Of a stretch of DNA of 64,000 nucleotides, positions 1 to 7,594 are shown in pieces (position 1 is the stretch's first letter; each line of letters opens with the position of its first letter). Under the pieces are notes generated by a model. The model ran no database searches. It was not told the origin of the DNA and saw nothing but the letters and a program-made list of their open reading frames with translations. The stretch covers positions 1-64,000 of the forward strand of contig NZ_LQBK01000037.1 of the NCBI RefSeq assembly GCF_001483755.1, given 5' to 3'. The translations under genes and the position numbers were made by a program. This stretch comes from Kocuria rosea subsp. polaris (GTDB lineage: Bacteria > Actinomycetota > Actinomycetes > Actinomycetales > Micrococcaceae).

Positions 1-40
1 CCACCCCGCCAAGCGTCCATGTAGTTCAACTACGGGCCAC

Positions 41-95
41 TAGACGGTATGTAGTGACCGCCCAGATCACCCGGGCGGTCACTACATACCGTCTA
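41..95. terminator. Long perfect inverted repeat, possible terminator
   Basis: Two 23-base arms (41-63 and 73-95) are exact reverse complements around a 9-base spacer. The resulting hairpin is far longer than expected by chance. There is no T-run after it on either strand, so it may be an actinobacterial terminator of a gene left of the window, or a structural or recombination element. Confidence 0.5.
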
Positions 96-770
96 AGACA
101 GGAGCTGAGCCATGGAAACCACACGGCCCGCTCCCTATGTGCATTTTTCATTTTGACCAGTGGCGAACTTCCACACCGATAAGGGGCCGGATAATTGGCA
201 GTCACTCTCACAAGCGTCGCCCTACGACCTTTAAAGCGCAGCGGAGCCACAACACAATGATCGTGCAAAATACGATGATAGTGACATACTATTGCGTAAC
301 CAACTGCAGAGTAATCACGCACCTATAACGCAACGGTATATGTACTGTATCTGTGCAAAGCCTTGCACTCGCATACTGTGACGCAAGAGCCCCGCACACA
401 AGGTAGCGCATCGATTGCTCAACTAGTAAACAACATTAATAGAGCAGTCGCATATCATATCGCATGCAACGCACGTCAGACCATCAGCACGATGACACAT
501 TATACAAATGCGAAATAAATCGATTTCGGATTTAAGATGAGGGAGTCACTATGGGAAAAATCAATTAGCGTTAAAAATAATCATAAGTGTCCATGGCTGG
601 CTACGGAGGGTCCTAAATCCCGAGGCGGCTCTAGACGCACGCAATGCGAATACTCTTAATGTCAAAGGTCGGATCAATAAAGATACGCACCTACATGCGA
701 TCGCTTTTGAGCGCTAGTCCAGCGAAGGGCATAGCCCCTGCATCGGGCGTGTACGAAAGGAATCCACAAA
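96..770. other. AT-richer intergenic stretch without a convincing gene
   Basis: About 675 bases, clearly lower in GC than most of the window. The open frames at the start of the window are short, rich in Arg/His/Cys, and have no ribosome binding site or family resemblance. I see no gene here. The promoter of the following gene must lie near its right end. Confidence 0.5.
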
Positions 771-1373
771 ATGTTTGAAACTCATGAAACGCTAATTATC
801 CCGGAAACGCTGGAGTTGCAGCAAGCAGGTTTTGGCGCAGCACTCAGTGGAACCATGGAGGGGTCCCAAGTCCGCGACGTGTTGGCAGATCCAGCGATCG
901 CAGCGCTGATAGAAGACACCCCTGACAATCTCCAGGTATACCGAGGGAAGTCAGTTGCGAAGCGTTACGGCATCGGTGTCCAGGGCTCTGGGGCAAAGGC
1001 GAAGGGCAGAATCAGCGGCACGTTCACTGGCTATGACTACACAAGGGCGTATCAGGTTTACAACCTGCCGTCGAACACGTCGGCAAAGTACTGGTTCATT
1101 ACTTACAGCAGGTCAAGCAATAACTCTGCGCTAAAGGAAGTGGCAGGTACAGCGAATACCACTCGGCTCAATTATAATCTTGAATTTGAGCTCACCGGGA
1201 ATGATCGAGGCATCACTAGCGTCTTTATCTACTTTGAGACCATCCGCCTTAAGTTTAACGGTCAAACCAAGGACTTCGTCGTAACGAATCCAGAGAGTTC
1301 GGGTGCGGCTGCGCCTGATGGGACCCCTTACCCGGGAGGGTTCACGCCCATTGAGCAAAGCGGCGGCGGATGA
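771..1373 (+). CDS. Uncharacterised 200-residue protein, copy A
   Basis: I do not recognise this family. A GAAAGGA ribosome binding site (755-761) stands 9 bases before the ATG. It is a full-length paralogue of the protein at 3726-4328. Both share an N-terminal block with LPETLELQQ or IPETLELQQ, then IAALIE and LQVYRGK near residue 60. A probably beta-rich middle follows (GYDY, VFIYFETIRL). The flexible tail after TKDFVVTNP is rich in Gly/Pro/Ser. There is no signal peptide or membrane segment, so it is predicted cytoplasmic. A subtilase gene lies between the two copies, suggesting the protease may process or be controlled by these proteins; that is inference. Confidence 0.75.
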   Translation: MFETHETLIIPETLELQQAGFGAALSGTMEGSQVRDVLADPAIAALIEDTPDNLQVYRGKSVAKRYGIGVQGSGAKAKGRISGTFTGYDYTRAYQVYNLPSNTSAKYWFITYSRSSNNSALKEVAGTANTTRLNYNLEFELTGNDRGITSVFIYFETIRLKFNGQTKDFVVTNPESSGAAAPDGTPYPGGFTPIEQSGGG

Positions 1374-1430
1374 TTAGACAGTTATTACGCGCCTGGCTGA
1401 TCGCCGGAGCATAGCTTCTCGATTGGCGTC

Positions 1431-1484
1431 GACAGTCGGGCTCTACGACCACCGTGTAATACGTACCCGTAGGGCCCGACTGTC
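1431..1484. terminator. Hairpin between copy A and the subtilase gene
   Basis: Arms 1431-1447 and 1468-1484 (17 bases) pair with one G-U wobble in plus-strand RNA, around a 20-base loop. It lies 58 bases after the stop of copy A in a 347-base gap. It is probably a terminator or attenuator separating copy A from the protease. Nothing else is evident in the gap (1374-1720). Confidence 0.5.
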
Positions 1485-1720
1485 ACGGCGGTTTGTCCAG
1501 CCAGACCTCGGAATGACGATGCGACAATTCTTAAAACTCTCGTTTATCTGTCCGCCAACGCCATTGCAAGTTCCACCAAACCATTTATTCAAAAAACATC
1601 CAGTGAGTATTTAGTCTCGGTTTGCGGGGTGAGCTTCAATCCTATCTCAAGAACCATTGCAGTTTGGGAAAACTAGATAACACGCTGGGAAAATAATAAC
1701 CATGCTAGAAGGTGCCCATC

Positions 1721-3613
1721 ATGCTCGACTCGAGATTAAAGTTTCTGAATACTCTAAAAGAACAGGACGGGAGCGAGAAAATTTTTTCCACACTGGAATC
1801 TACAGGTCGCTTTGGTCTTGTTAGTGAGGAAGAGCTGAGGGTACGTATTCTAGTCCAGGTTGACGGAGTCAGGGACACTGAACTCCGGGAGCATGGCTTA
1901 AGAATCAACACTCGAGCGGGAGATGTTATATCCGGCGACATTGCTTTATCCTCCGTCGAAAGCCTTGGCAATGTCGAGGGGGTAGTCCTTGTCGAGGCAG
2001 CCCGACCGATGGCCTTCGAACTAGATATAAGCCTGCCAGAAACTCGCGCCAATCTTGTGCATCAAAGTCCGCCGGGTCATCGAGGTGCAGGAGTCATTCT
2101 CGGCATCATTGACTCGGGAATCGACTGGATGCACCCATGCTTCCGGGACGGCGCAGGCAACAGCCGGGTGCTTCGCATATGGGATCAGACGCTATTCCCT
2201 CTAGCCGGTGAAATCTCACCCGCCCAGTTTAACTATGGAGTGGAATATCAGCAAGGGCAAATCGACTTCGCTCTCGCGACGGCAAATTCACGTAATACGA
2301 TTCGTAGCATGGATGGCCCCAGTGGGCATGGCACACACGTTACTGGCGTTGCCGCAGGAGACGGCTCCGCTGCCGGCAATGGCGTGCCACCGTTCAACTT
2401 CGTTGGCGTTGCACCGGAGGCAGACATTATCATCGTCACCAATCAAGTGACGACTGAAGCTTTTGGCGACTCCGCGACGACGTTGGACGCCATTCAGTAC
2501 ATTTATAGCGTCGCTCAGACTTTTGGCCGACCCGCCGTAATTAACATCAGCCAGGGTGACAATTTGTCTGCCCATGATGGAACTGCCCTTCTGGAACGGG
2601 GCATCGATAATCTACTCGGAGGTGGTGGGCGTGCACTCGTTAAGTCCGCTGGCAACGCCGCGAATGGGGGAGTACATGCGAGCGGCACGGTAAATACCGA
2701 CAGCACGAGCGCAATTCAGTTCATCGTGCCGGAGAGTGACAAAACACCGGACACTCTAGATTTTTGGTATAAAGCGACGGACCGCATTGGTTTTGCTTTG
2801 AAACCACCATCGGGTACGGAAACTGAAGCGATTGCCCCAGGCACGAGCGCCACGCTTGCCATGGACAATGGAAACCGCGTCTTTGTCGACTCTGTCGTCA
2901 ATTATCCAAACAACGGCGACAATCGCATATACGTCCAGTTACACCCTGGTGCGGCACCGTCTGTGGAATCGGGCACCTGGACGGTGAAGCTCATAGGGGA
3001 TTCGGTGGTCGACGGTGTTTGGCACGGCTGGATCGAGCGCGGCACAACGGTTCCAGAATTCATCGGGGAATACCGCAATGACAAGGTCACTATCTCTATT
3101 CCTGGAACCAGCACCGAGGTGATTACGGTCGGAAGTTACATCACCAAAGGTTCTGGCACAGGAAACCTCTCGACGTTTTCCAGTCGGGGTCCAACCCGTG
3201 ACGGACGGTCTGCGCCGACGATAGCAGCGCCAGGACAGGCCATCCTATCCGCCAACTCCGGTGCCAGCTCGTCGGATATGCAATACATCAGTATGTCGGG
3301 CACGAGCATGGCGAGTCCACATGTGGCCGGGGCGGTTGCACTTATGCTCCAAGCGTCGCCGACCCTCACTCAGCGGGAAGTTATTAATCGGCTGGTAGGC
3401 GCGGCGCGCGACGACAATTTCACGGGCAACGTACCCAACAACGATTGGGGAGCAGGCAAGCTCGACGCATTCGGGAGCAGCCGCCAGCTGAGCGACGAAG
3501 TCCAGGCTGAACTTTATGCGCTTCGCAATGAGAATAACGAACTTCGAAGGGAAGTTGATATTGTCAGAGGCCGGATTGCCCGCTATTCCAAAAATGACAC
3601 TTATCAGGAATGA
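1721..3613 (+). CDS. Subtilisin-like serine protease (peptidase family S8), no signal peptide
   Basis: This 630-residue endopeptidase has the full catalytic triad: Asp131 in IIDSGIDW, His203 in GHGTHVTG and Ser529 in SGTSMASPH. Residues about 38-100 form an I9-like prodomain ending VLVEAARPM. Between His and Ser is a large insertion (roughly 290-460). The last 40 residues form a charged coiled coil (LYALRNENNELRREVDI). Start choice: an upstream in-frame GTG at 1712 exists, but AGAAGG (1707-1712) sits 8 bases before the ATG at 1721. No signal peptide is seen, unlike secreted subtilisins, so it should act inside the cell. The flanking paralogues at 771 and 3726 and the standalone prodomain at 4645 suggest a regulated proteolytic module. 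Confidence 0.93.
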   Translation: MLDSRLKFLNTLKEQDGSEKIFSTLESTGRFGLVSEEELRVRILVQVDGVRDTELREHGLRINTRAGDVISGDIALSSVESLGNVEGVVLVEAARPMAFELDISLPETRANLVHQSPPGHRGAGVILGIIDSGIDWMHPCFRDGAGNSRVLRIWDQTLFPLAGEISPAQFNYGVEYQQGQIDFALATANSRNTIRSMDGPSGHGTHVTGVAAGDGSAAGNGVPPFNFVGVAPEADIIIVTNQVTTEAFGDSATTLDAIQYIYSVAQTFGRPAVINISQGDNLSAHDGTALLERGIDNLLGGGGRALVKSAGNAANGGVHASGTVNTDSTSAIQFIVPESDKTPDTLDFWYKATDRIGFALKPPSGTETEAIAPGTSATLAMDNGNRVFVDSVVNYPNNGDNRIYVQLHPGAAPSVESGTWTVKLIGDSVVDGVWHGWIERGTTVPEFIGEYRNDKVTISIPGTSTEVITVGSYITKGSGTGNLSTFSSRGPTRDGRSAPTIAAPGQAILSANSGASSSDMQYISMSGTSMASPHVAGAVALMLQASPTLTQREVINRLVGAARDDNFTGNVPNNDWGAGKLDAFGSSRQLSDEVQAELYALRNENNELRREVDIVRGRIARYSKNDTYQE

Positions 3614-3725
3614 TCGATAAAATAATGCCCTGCCACCTCCCCTTCCACCTACTACTTAGCTGAGGTAAAGCAAATAGGAGGGGCACGCTAGCAGTACGGG
3701 AACGGCAAAAAGGAAAATCTAAGAC

Positions 3726-4328
3726 ATGCTGTCAACAAATGAAAGACTCATACTGCCCGAGACGCTGGAGCTGCAGCAGTTACGCTGCGGTATAGCACTA
3801 GGTAGAAATCAGAGAAATACCCCAATTAGTGACCCGCTTGAAAATTCAAGTATCGCTGCACTGATAGAGAAAACCTCTGGCGCCTTACAAGTATATCGAG
3901 GCAAGCGGCCTATTACAAGTTCCACCGTGCCGGTGCTAATTTCCGGCGGGGTCACAACTGGTGACATTAATGGAACGTATTTTGGATACGACTATAACGA
4001 TATTTTCCAAATATATAAATTGACATCGACTGTTCCTGCGGAAGAATGGTTCCGCAATTATGTGAGTTCGTCGGACAATCAAAATTTGAAAAGTATTTTT
4101 GAAAAATCCAGTACTAAAAAACTCTCATATCAACTTAAATTCACATTGTACGGTAATAATGAGGGGGTCGTTACTGTCTTTATTTACTACGATATCATTC
4201 GGATCACAATGGACGGACAAACGAAAGACTACATGGTGACGAATCCCGCTAGCTCCGGAGCGGTAACACCTGGAGGCGTCATCTATCCTGGATATAGCGC
4301 TGAGTCTGCCCCTATTCCAGAGGAATGA
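3726..4328 (+). CDS. Uncharacterised 200-residue protein, copy B
   Basis: Paralogue of the 771-1373 product with exactly the same length. It keeps the N-terminal LPETLELQQ, IAALIE and LQVYRGK blocks, the GYDY core, the VFIYYDIIRI strand and the tail TKDYMVTNPASSGA before a Gly/Pro-rich end. A poly-A/AAGGA ribosome binding site (about 3707-3714) lies 11 bases upstream. The DNA is lower in GC than copy A. The middle of the protein has diverged much more than its two ends, as expected if the ends make conserved contacts. Function is unknown. It lies 112 bases after the subtilase gene on the same strand and could be co-transcribed with it. Confidence 0.75.
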   Translation: MLSTNERLILPETLELQQLRCGIALGRNQRNTPISDPLENSSIAALIEKTSGALQVYRGKRPITSSTVPVLISGGVTTGDINGTYFGYDYNDIFQIYKLTSTVPAEEWFRNYVSSSDNQNLKSIFEKSSTKKLSYQLKFTLYGNNEGVVTVFIYYDIIRITMDGQTKDYMVTNPASSGAVTPGGVIYPGYSAESAPIPEE

Positions 4329-4644
4329 ATCGATGCCTCTACCGTCGTACCGGTCGCGGGCAAATTTCTGCATAACACCTGCACCTTAGGTGTGAGTGCA
4401 AGGCCATTTGTATCGCCAACCATAGCTTACTGCATATAATAAATTGCAAAGTGCCACGGAACTGATTTGAGTATACGCGGCAATGTAATCCTCGATTATC
4501 TACGGCAGCATTACCGTATAATTGCTTGGGGTAGTTTTCCGTGAATCTCCAAAAGTTATTCTGGCCAGAGTAGGAAACGATAACACTTCGCCACAGTGGG
4601 CATTTTGCCCGTCGAGCATGCACCCGATCTACGTGACGTCATGC
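4329..4644. other. Intergenic region between convergent genes
   Basis: 316 bases between the end of copy B and the end of the standalone prodomain gene. AT-rich. I see no open frame with coding character and no strong hairpin. Confidence 0.4.
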
Positions 4645-4986
4645 CTATGTGCTGGCTTTTGGATTATCGTCAGCGTGCATTGACTCAGACGGGAGGGGGC
4701 GGCTGACCTCGATGAATTTAACGATCTCAAGGTTAGCTAGCTCTTGGAGTTGACTCGAGGGAATAGACGCTGTAAGGATGTCGCTCGCAATTGTTCGCAC
4801 CGTTGCCCCGACTGACTTGAAAATGAGCACATCGTCAGGTGCCGATAGTGGACGCGTCGTTCGCACAAGAACGTCCGTTTCTTCTTGCTTATTTTCTGCG
4901 AATCTTTGACGCCAGAATGATGCCTTTATAAATATTTGTTTAGCTTCGGGGCTGAGCTTTTCTTGTGGCTTTTTTGAGTTTTCCAT
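4645..4986 (-). CDS. Standalone subtilase prodomain-like protein (I9-type inhibitor fold)
   Basis: 113 residues. Residues about 38-97 align without gaps of note to the prodomain of the neighbouring subtilase. Both run from a (V/I)LV strand through a RI/VRTIA(S)D(I/V) centre to a closing VEAARPM or IEVSRPL. Prodomains of this fold act in family S8 as folding chaperones and tight inhibitors. A free copy without a protease domain therefore suggests an immunity or inhibitor protein that restrains the protease in trans. The N-terminus is a charged helix (KKPQEKLSPEAKQIF). No strong ribosome binding site is visible. It is transcribed towards copy B. Confidence 0.65.
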   Translation of the reverse strand: MENSKKPQEKLSPEAKQIFIKASFWRQRFAENKQEETDVLVRTTRPLSAPDDVLIFKSVGATVRTIASDILTASIPSSQLQELANLEIVKFIEVSRPLPSESMHADDNPKAST

Positions 4987-5118
4987 GAATTTGATTCTTT
5001 TTCACACCACGGCCGCTATTATTGCTCTGGGCATTTTAGCCAGCGTCCTAATTGATGCTAGTAGCTTAATCGGAGAACCTATGAAGAGAAATGCATATAG
5101 GTGCAAATATTTTTATAC

Positions 5119-5159
5119 GGAGGGCTGTCAGTCCATTGCCAATGGACTGACAGCCCTCC
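5119..5159. terminator. Perfect 20-base inverted repeat
   Basis: Arms 5119-5138 and 5140-5159 are exact reverse complements, making a nearly loopless hairpin of very high stability. On the minus strand it is followed by an A/T-rich run, so it could be an intrinsic terminator for leftward transcription entering from the right. It equally fits an IS-related scar. The flanks (4987-5436) hold no convincing gene. Confidence 0.5.
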
Positions 5160-5436
5160 CCGTCTACTAAAATTTATGACTTGATATTCCTTTGCGGCAT
5201 AGATTCTCAGGAGACCCCAAGCGTCACCGTGAAAACAAGCATAACGATAGAGATGAAAGCCTCACTAAATTCGGTCATAATTTCAATAATTATATTAGTC
5301 ATGTACTTCTCTCAACTTTCTACGGTCTCGCCCTAGTGGTGAGATCGGATATAAATAGTATGAGTGTCTATGGGTCTTGTTTTCAACGGCACCTAGATTT
5401 ACGTCCTTACGTTACTGTGCCTATGTTCATGCAGTC

Positions 5437-5824
5437 TCTTATTGCCTATGGGTACGGATGGCATGCCGGTGGTCGTGGGGGCGGTAATATCGCTCGGGAC
5501 AGCAGCACTCGGGTTGGTTTTAACTACGTCCACTCAATAGTCGATGCCCCATTGAGGCTTGCGTATATGGATATTGTGGCGATAAGGATAGCTACGCCTG
5601 CACGAGATTCCTGGCCGGGGCCGCGTCCTACTTTGCCGCCCGCGTCATTTTCCAAATCGAGCGGGCAATGACCGTTAATGCCTGAGCTTACCGGCAAGTT
5701 CACTTCGGCAAGTACTTACGCACCGCGGCCTTTATTTTCTAGATCGAGCACTACAACATCGAAGGACTCCAGTAGCGCATTCGGTGGGCATCCGGTGGGC
5801 AGCCGTCTGCGACCAACCTCATGA
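5437..5824 (+). pseudogene. Decayed IS481-family transposase remnant
   Basis: Reading across frames gives recognisable pieces of an IS481-type DDE integrase core. They are GYGWHAGGRG and then RVGFNYVHSIVDAPLRLAY around 5450-5580; CTRFLAGAASYFAARV and an ERAMTVNA*AYR segment in another frame (about 5595-5700); then IEHYNIEGLQ and SSAFGGHPVGSRLRPTS ending at a TGA at 5822-5824. Family members read roughly VGFDYVHS, LAY, RVMTDNGxxYR, HYN and HSALGGRPPxSRL in this order. Stops, at least two frameshifts and a deletion show it is dead. It marks past IS insertion at the edge of the low-GC block. Confidence 0.7.
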
Positions 5825-6073
5825 TTGGCTACATATAGGGAGGGCTATGGAGGATTTAGTTGGTTGGCGGCCAGCAATACCAACCAATGGCGAGGCGATA
5901 CATGCACGGGTAAGCGTGAAAGACATGGCAGACCCTGGATCGCAACCACATCGTTGTATGTAAGACATGCCGTCGCGGGCCCATGACATTTCGTTGACTT
6001 GCGGGCGGAGTGGCCCTCAATATGTCTGTGAGCCCGAGTCGGTGTACCGGCTAGTCAGAGCGGGGTTTAGTCC

Positions 6074-6817
6074 TTGGATGATCAAAACGTCATTCGAATT
6101 GAGTTGCTCGGACGGTGGAGCGCGTCCGTCCGGGGATACAGCGTCCAGGTGGGTCGCCGGCAGGAACGTCTGCTGGCGGCGTTGGCCGTGCACGGTACCC
6201 GTTCTCGCAGATTTCTCAACGGTTTACTGTGGCCCGAATGCACGGAATTTCATGCCCAGGGAAGCCTCCGAGCGACGGTCTTCGCGCTTTCCCGCCGACT
6301 GCCTGGAGCAGTGGTGTGCCACGACACCGACCTCAGTCTCAGCGAATTCGTGGACGTCGACTTGCACAGGCTACGGCAGGTCCTGGATCGGCCGGCGTCC
6401 TCCGTCTTATCCAGTTTGGAGGAGCGGTGGTTGCTGGACCGCTCCCGCATCGAGCTGTTGCCCGGGTGGTGTGAGGACTGGGTCGTGTCCGAGGCAGACA
6501 AGCTGAGAGAGGAATATTTCGACTTCCTCGAAATGCATGCCCTTGTTGCCCTCGACCAGTGCGACCCTCGCCGAGCACTCCAACTGGCCCGTACCGTGCA
6601 CCGACTTGACCCGTTAAGGGAGAGCGCCGTGAGCATTCTGGTGCGAGGGCATCTGACGCTGGGGGACGAGATCGCGGCTTTGCGGGAATTCCGGAATTAC
6701 TGTGGTGTAGTAGCTCAGGAACTTGGTTCCGGGCCTTCTCCTAACCTCGCGGGCCTCTTTGAGAGCTGGTCCCATGTCCGGGCTCAAGGCTTCCCCGGTC
6801 CGCCTTCGGCCAAATGA
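6074..6817 (+). CDS. SARP/BTAD-type transcriptional regulator (short)
   Basis: 247 residues with the two-part layout of small Streptomyces antibiotic regulatory proteins. An OmpR-like winged-helix half (about 5-100; IELLGRWSASVRG, RRQERLLAALAVHG, SLRATVFALSRRL) precedes a bacterial transcriptional activation domain (about 100-235; ALDQCDPRRALQLARTVHRLDPLRESAVSILVRGHL). It probably binds promoter DNA as an activator. The frame has a TAG at 6068-6070, so the TTG at 6074 is the earliest possible start; no strong ribosome binding site is seen. No biosynthetic cluster is adjacent, so its target is unknown. It sits alone between IS remnants and may itself be a passenger. Confidence 0.8.
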   Translation: MDDQNVIRIELLGRWSASVRGYSVQVGRRQERLLAALAVHGTRSRRFLNGLLWPECTEFHAQGSLRATVFALSRRLPGAVVCHDTDLSLSEFVDVDLHRLRQVLDRPASSVLSSLEERWLLDRSRIELLPGWCEDWVVSEADKLREEYFDFLEMHALVALDQCDPRRALQLARTVHRLDPLRESAVSILVRGHLTLGDEIAALREFRNYCGVVAQELGSGPSPNLAGLFESWSHVRAQGFPGPPSAK

Positions 6818-6826
6818 CACCTGATC

Positions 6827-6955
6827 TTATAACCCGGTCGTCCGGCATAGGCGGCGGAGGTTGGTTAGCGCGACGGCGAGCAGCACCAGCCGCGAGAGCA
6901 ACGTGGTTGTGGTGCGGTCGTAGCGACCCCGAGTCGCTTGAAGCGTATCCGTTAC
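6827..6955 (-). pseudogene. C-terminal fragment of IS5-family transposase
   Basis: The minus strand reads TRGRYDRTTTTLLSRLV followed by LLAVALTNLRRL and a TAA at 6827-6829. This is the typical end of small actinobacterial IS5-family transposases. Only about 43 codons remain. The fragment is fused on its upstream side to the IS256 remnant near 6956, so two elements have been joined by deletion. Confidence 0.7.
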
Positions 6956-7521
6956 CGGCCTAGATCCCGAGGATGTCGCGTTGTTCCCCGTGCACGGTCA
7001 CGCCCATGACGACGTAGAACGGGGTGTTGCGCACCTGCCCGTCGCGGACCAACACCGGCGATCGCGTCGACGAAGAGCACCGGGTAGAGCGGGTCCAGCG
7101 GGCGCGAAGACCACTCGGCCAGCTCGCCGGCGACCTTCTCGGTGATCTTCGAGATGGTGTCTTTGGAGACCTTAGCGCCGTAGACCTCCTCGAAATGCGC
7201 CGAGATCTCCCCGGTGGTCAGCCCGCGGGCCGACAGCGAGAGCACGATCTGGTCGATCCCGTCCAGGCGCCGCTTGCGCTTGGGCACGATCACCGGCTCG
7301 AAGGACCCGTCCCGGTCCCGGGGCACCTCGATCTCGACCGGGCCGATCTCGGTCAGCACGGTCTTCATTCGGGTCCCGTTGCGCATGTTGACCGCGATCG
7401 GTGCCTGCCCGTGGTCGTGCCCGAGGTGCTCGGTTAGCTCAGCTTCCAGGGCTGTCTCGAGAACGTTCTTCGTGAGCTTGTACCTTGTCCTGTTTCCCTG
7501 CCGGAATGCGAACTGCAGCAT
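6956..7521 (-). pseudogene. Truncated, frameshifted IS256 (mutator) transposase
   Basis: The N-terminal half of an IS256-family transposase: ALEAELTEHLGHD, then EIEVPRDRDGSFEPVIVPK, GLTTGEISAHFEEVYG and YPVLFVDAI. The frame breaks near 7055. The continuation LVRDGQVRNTPFYVVMGVT and HGEQRDILGI sits in another frame and stops about 6962, before most of the catalytic domain. The family's usual length is about 400 residues. The first residues (MLQFAFRQGNRTRYK) also look foreign, so the 5' end is rearranged too. Confidence 0.85.
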
Positions 7522-7594
7522 TCGTGGTCTCGCTGGCGACAGATTTGTGGATATTCCGGCAAAAGGCCGATAATGATGTCAGGGTAACAAACGA

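Noticed and set aside
771-4328. Idea that the 200-residue proteins are bacterial gasdermins activated by the subtilase
   Set aside because: The protease partnership fits, but the proteins are shorter and lack the N-terminal Cys and membrane-inserting features I would expect. I kept only a general protease-effector hypothesis.
4985-5170. 61-codon plus-strand frame with a hydrophobic start
   Set aside because: Its ATG merely overlaps the ATG of the prodomain gene on the other strand. Its 3' part is the inverted repeat, and there is no ribosome binding site.
5253-5336. 27-residue hydrophobic peptide (MKASLNSVIISIIILVMYF...)
   Set aside because: It looks like a possible small membrane peptide, but the ribosome binding site is weak, it lies beside a decayed IS, and no partner is evident.
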